From positions 62,001 through 126,000 of the forward strand of contig NZ_LJSI01000044.1 of the NCBI RefSeq assembly GCF_001305295.1: a stretch of DNA of 64,000 nucleotides. Direction: 5' to 3'. This DNA is from Neptunomonas antarctica. GTDB lineage: Bacteria; Pseudomonadota; Gammaproteobacteria; Pseudomonadales; Balneatricaceae. The position numbers were made by a program, and so were the translations under genes. Shown here in pieces: positions 60,862 to 64,000 of this stretch. The stretch's first letter is position 1, and the number at the start of each line of letters is the position of its first letter. The notes under the pieces were generated by a model. It was not told the origin of the DNA. It saw only the letters and a list, made by a program, of their open reading frames with translations, and searched no databases.

Positions 60862-61203
60862 TCAAACTGTTCTCTGTGTAAGTATTTTCCGTTTCTTTTT
60901 TACAGTTATTTTTGGTGTGTTGTTTTCCAGAGACTCCATTCCTGAGGTAAGTGTTTGATATGTATTTATGGCAATCATTGGTGATGCCTTGTCTTCCCGA
61001 GATGCTATCCGCTTGCTGTCTACATCTGTGTTTGACCGGCCAAATTCCATGCCTTCTCGGAGCAATTTTGCCTGTTCTATTGCATCAAACCCCTCTGACT
61101 GTTTAATTCGTATTGTTGATGGATCATTGAATGAACCCTCTTCTACGACAATCGTAAACCCAGAGTCATGGATCACATAATTAGATTTTTTTTCCCATTC
61201 CAA
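60862..61203 (-). CDS. Hypothetical protein, 113 residues
   Basis: A soluble, charged protein of unknown function without signal peptide. The N-terminal part (WEKKSNYVIHDSGFTIVVEEGSF) looks like a small beta domain, followed by a helical DAIEQAKLLREGMEFGRSN and a basic tail (ITVKKKRKIL). A GAAGGG lies upstream of the ATG. It is downstream of the two paralogous secreted proteins on the same strand and could be the operon's last gene. No family recognised. Confidence 0.55.
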   Translation of the reverse strand: MEWEKKSNYVIHDSGFTIVVEEGSFNDPSTIRIKQSEGFDAIEQAKLLREGMEFGRSNTDVDSKRIASREDKASPMIAINTYQTLTSGMESLENNTPKITVKKKRKILTQRTV

Positions 61204-61330
61204 CGTAAAAACCCTTCATTTATTTGATGCTTACATCTCAAAACATTGTACTTTGTTTGATCTTATTGCACACGATATGTGTGTTTGTATTCCGTCAGAA
61301 TCCATCTCTGATGTCGTAAACTTCTGCCAC

Positions 61331-62080
61331 TCAAGTGCCTGCATCACCGCCATCATCATGAGCAGCGGAATCACCTCCATCATCATGCGCAGCCAGTATG
61401 GCCGAACGAACCTCGTCTGCTTGCGATGCAAGTGAGGCTACTTGGGCATTACTAAGACTATACCCTGTAGCCAGAATAATATTAAGCGCTTCAATCGTGT
61501 CATCTGAGATAGTCGTATTCTTATCGGCAGCTTTACCCAAGTAATTGGCGGCAACCTGTAATTGTTCTTCGCTCAAATCTTCTGATTTTACTAACTCTCG
61601 ATACAGTGCCAAATTAGCTAACGGGGAATGAACATCGGCGGCAGGGTTATTAGTGAGTTCAGCCTGTGCTTCAGCCAAAGCCCTATCCAAAACAAAACCA
61701 GGCGCACGGCTAACATTTAAACGCCCTAGCTCAACATGAGGAATACCACCTCCGGCCCAAACAGGACGCCCACTACGACCATGGCCTTTCAATACATCGT
61801 TACTCACGGCATCCGACGGACTTCGATTCGATTTTTTACCTTTTTCCCCGCCTTTACTACCCTCGTGGCTGTCATCGTCATGATCTATGCTGTCATGACC
61901 ACCACCTTTTTTGCCACTCGCGCTACCACCTGAATGACTACTGCTGTGTCCTTCTTCTGCATGTGCCTGTTGCCAAAACACTTTCATGTTCGTTACATCG
62001 ATCTGAACAGGTCCCAGTATCAATGCCGTCATCGATATAACCGTCAGGCTTACATTACGAATACTGATAAAATTAACCAT
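61331..62080 (-). CDS. Secreted protein of unknown function, paralogue 1
   Basis: A 249-residue exported protein with an N-terminal hydrophobic segment (VSLTVISMTALILGPVQI) and AHAEE as a likely cleavage region. A low-complexity His/Ser/Gly/Lys/Asp region follows (~40-85), then the shared core RPVWAGGG, VELGRLNVSRAPGFVLDRALAEAQ, HSPLANLALYRELV and a helical C-terminus. It ends with a direct peptide repeat, AAHDDGGD twice. The His/Asp content could bind metal. It is the downstream partner of the larger paralogue, 88 bases apart on the same strand. No function is known to me. Confidence 0.72.
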   Translation of the reverse strand: MVNFISIRNVSLTVISMTALILGPVQIDVTNMKVFWQQAHAEEGHSSSHSGGSASGKKGGGHDSIDHDDDSHEGSKGGEKGKKSNRSPSDAVSNDVLKGHGRSGRPVWAGGGIPHVELGRLNVSRAPGFVLDRALAEAQAELTNNPAADVHSPLANLALYRELVKSEDLSEEQLQVAANYLGKAADKNTTISDDTIEALNIILATGYSLSNAQVASLASQADEVRSAILAAHDDGGDSAAHDDGGDAGT

Positions 62081-62168
62081 AACAGACTCCAGTTCTTTAC
62101 ATCATAAACACCATTTGCTGAAAAACCGCCCAATAGCGATGGCTATTGGGCAGTTAACGAATCAGTAA

Positions 62169-63329
62169 CTACTGATCCAGTGCGTTATCATGAACAAACT
62201 CAAGTACCTGAACTGCATCATCAGCCGCTTGTGTGAACACATCAATGCCTCCGTCCACATTAACCTTGATAGAGTTATCTTCAACATCGGTAAAAGTGAC
62301 AGACTCAAGTATATTTACGTAAGTAGGTACATACACACCTGTTTCTTCGTTCTCAACCAACACCCATACAGAAACATCACCGTACATGTCAGTTCTGTCA
62401 TAAGTATAATCTGTGACATAAGTGGCCAACTCATCTGCTACACCAATAAACCCACTGATTCCTGCAATTTCATCGATCGTCAGTGCACCTGTTTTATCTG
62501 ATGCGGCTGCCAGTGCAGAAGCGGCTAAATCCAGACGTATACTTTCAGGTACTTCAAAAGTGTAAGTCGTATCAGCACCATCCTTACTGGCACTAGCACT
62601 GAGCGTGATAACACCGTCAACAGCAGCCGTAACCAATAGAGCTTCATATAAGGCTAAGTTTTCCAGTGGTGAGTCGATAGTGGAACCATCTATCACTAAA
62701 CGACCTGATGGATCTAAGGTAACTGTCTCACCAAAAACCCCATCATCCAGCTTTGATAATGCTTCAACCAAAGAGTGCTCTAACACTGAACTCGGTGCAC
62801 GTGCGATGTTCAAACGACCAAACTCTACTGCCTGTACATCAGCTCCTACTGGAACTTCACCATCGACAAGTGCAATCGGTTCACCTGTAGACGAAACAGC
62901 AAACGTCAAACCGTCTTCCTCATACAAAGTACCGTCATCATTGCGCAACATCACAACAATATCACCATAATCTCCCCCTTTTTTGGTAGAGCCACCTGCG
63001 TTACCACCGCCTGGCTTACCCTCTTTTCCGGGAGTACCCGCCCATGCTGGACGGTCTGAATCTTCTTCACCATCATCACTTAATATATCGGTGATAGACT
63101 TTTTACCTTGGCGCGATCCTTGACCTGCTTTGCCTTTATCACCGCTACCTTTAGCACCTTTTTCACCCTGACCTTTGTGTCCAGTAGACTGCTCAGAAGC
63201 AGCCGATGCATCGGTAACAAAAAAACCAGCTTGCGCAATCCCTGTACTCATCATTAAAGGAGAGGCTGTCAGAGCTAACGAAGCAGCGGTTAAAACGACC
63301 ATTTTTTTGAGTGTGAATTGCTTTTTCAT
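62169..63329 (-). CDS. Secreted protein of unknown function, paralogue 2
   Basis: A 386-residue exported protein with a clear signal peptide (MVVLTAASLALTASPLMMS, then GIAQAG). A Gly/Lys-rich collagen-like low-complexity stretch (~50-75, GQGEKGAKGSGDKGKAGQG) precedes the shared core RPAWAG, VEFGRLNIARAPSSVLEHSLVEAL, DSPLENLALYEALL and an Asp-rich C-terminal region. The core matches paralogue 1 residue for residue at many positions, so the two genes arose by duplication. An outer-membrane barrel gene lies upstream. I recall similar unnamed proteins in other proteobacteria, but none with an assigned role. Confidence 0.78.
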   Translation of the reverse strand: MKKQFTLKKMVVLTAASLALTASPLMMSTGIAQAGFFVTDASAASEQSTGHKGQGEKGAKGSGDKGKAGQGSRQGKKSITDILSDDGEEDSDRPAWAGTPGKEGKPGGGNAGGSTKKGGDYGDIVVMLRNDDGTLYEEDGLTFAVSSTGEPIALVDGEVPVGADVQAVEFGRLNIARAPSSVLEHSLVEALSKLDDGVFGETVTLDPSGRLVIDGSTIDSPLENLALYEALLVTAAVDGVITLSASASKDGADTTYTFEVPESIRLDLAASALAAASDKTGALTIDEIAGISGFIGVADELATYVTDYTYDRTDMYGDVSVWVLVENEETGVYVPTYVNILESVTFTDVEDNSIKVNVDGGIDVFTQAADDAVQVLEFVHDNALDQ

Positions 63330-63468
63330 GATGTACCCCTTGTTGGAAAAAATAACATAATTTCTTTATATTAGAAATTACTACTTTAACTAGGGTAAAG
63401 ACATGATATAAAAGAGTTTTTAACCTCAATTTTATCTTAAAAAATTTAATATCGCCGATACTTTGTGT

Positions 63469-63494
63469 AAAAAAAAGGACTCTTACCAGAGCCC
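63469..63494 (-). terminator. Rho-independent terminator of the barrel-protein gene
   Basis: On the minus strand GGGCTCT pairs with AGAGTCC (one G-U pair) around a four-base loop, followed by eight T. It begins about 35 bases after the barrel gene's stop. Confidence 0.88.
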
Positions 63495-63528
63495 TTTCTC
63501 AACCAGATTATTATTTTTGACGCATCGC

Positions 63529-64000
63529 TTAAAAGGTCACACTAACACCCAGACGAAACAGTGTTTCATCATTTTTGAAACTCATTGCATCAGGCTGACT
63601 ATGCTCTGTAACGAAGCTATATTCACCGTAGTTTGTATGAGTGTAATCAAAGCGCATTGAGACATGATCGGTCACAGGCACTTCGGCACCCACACCTAGA
63701 CGGCTTCCCCAGACATTATCATCTCGTTCCACCTTGTTATCCAGACTACTGCCTTTATTCCAATCCGTATTAAACTTAGTCTTCACTTTTCCACCACGCA
63801 CATACAACAGTGAGCCATTATCCAGCACGTAGCCCAATCGAACTCCAACACCATAGCTTCCTTTTTTCTCTACAGAAAAATCACGCCCACCCGGTTCACG
63901 CACATGTGTCCAGTCAGTTTCGCTGCTATCAGCCTCCGCCTCGACGGCAAAATACCATTTATTATGCGTCGCACCATAACCAACAAACCCACCTAAACTG
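63529..64000 (-). CDS. Outer-membrane beta-barrel protein, 5' end outside window
   Basis: The C-terminal ~157 residues of a barrel protein; the frame stays open to the right edge. Alternating hydrophobic and aromatic strands end with Phe (LFRLGVSVTF), the outer-membrane targeting signature. Segments NKWYFAVEAEAD, YGVGVRLGYVLDNGSLLYVRGG, GVGAEVPVTDHVSMRFDYTHTNYG are like opacity/OmpA-type eight-stranded barrels (Omp25/OmpW range). It may be an adhesin, a small porin or an export partner for the two secreted paralogues next to it; the last is a guess. A strong terminator follows the stop, so it is transcribed separately from them. Confidence 0.85.
   Translation of the reverse strand, partial: SLGGFVGYGATHNKWYFAVEAEADSSETDWTHVREPGGRDFSVEKKGSYGVGVRLGYVLDNGSLLYVRGGKVKTKFNTDWNKGSSLDNKVERDDNVWGSRLGVGAEVPVTDHVSMRFDYTHTNYGEYSFVTEHSQPDAMSFKNDETLFRLGVSVTF

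Noticed and set aside
1-64000. CRISPR arrays, tRNA or rRNA genes, prophage or integrase genes
   Set aside because: None was seen on either strand; the short repeats found are not spacer-separated arrays.

Overview
The window reads as a chromosomal segment of a Gram-negative gammaproteobacterium. Family resemblances (a CLCA_X protein, a TPP-controlled thiamine salvage operon, a glpSTPQUV-type glycerol ABC transporter, a PEP-CTERM surface protein) suggest a marine Oceanospirillales-like bacterium; this is inference from memory of families, and no rRNA or other marker gene is present. I see no phage, integrase, insertion sequence, tRNA or CRISPR array. It is a mosaic of catabolic, transport and signalling operons.

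Layout. 1-3.4 kb: the 3' part of a GGDEF/EAL protein, a CLCA_X protein and a LysR regulator. 3.5-10.3 kb: a putative methylated-amine island, with a gamma-butyrobetaine-hydroxylase-like dioxygenase facing a dimethylglycine/sarcosine-dehydrogenase-like flavoprotein, formyl-THF deformylase (purU) and a DUF1989 protein, bracketed by two divergent LysR regulators. 10.5-11.9 kb: a ferric-reductase-like flavocytochrome. 12.3-24.9 kb: a glycerol regulon, with the ABC importer glpSTPQUV, an AcoR/DhaR-like activator lacking the sigma54-contact loop, glpK, glpR and glpD, and GlpR-type operators in the promoter regions. 25.0-34.0 kb: a pyruvate kinase fragment, two small genes, a TolC-like/MFP/RND efflux operon and a divergent OmpR-type two-component system, with matching 11-bp-phased direct repeats at both promoter regions. 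34.1-36.4 kb: a diguanylate cyclase overlapping a periplasmic binding protein. 36.8-42.7 kb: thiDZXY-tenA-thiME behind a TPP riboswitch. 43.1-46.1 kb: a large DUF3857/transglutaminase membrane protein.

46.2-59.2 kb is the most coherent new-looking system. A histidine kinase, an NtrC-type regulator and a periplasmic binding protein overlap as one operon. Downstream is a second operon: a binding protein, livHMGF, an iron alcohol dehydrogenase, a hotdog thioesterase and a succinate-semialdehyde-dehydrogenase-like enzyme. Both operons have a sigma54 (-24/-12) promoter with an upstream dyad of the form GAGCG-N5-CGCTC, found twice at the first and once at the second. I infer a self-contained sense-import-oxidise module for a small hydroxylated compound such as an omega-hydroxy acid or diol.

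59.2-64.0 kb is surface and secreted material: a PEP-CTERM protein between two diverged copies of a ~180-bp direct repeat, a small hypothetical, two paralogous secreted proteins of unknown function and a partial outer-membrane beta-barrel that runs off the window.
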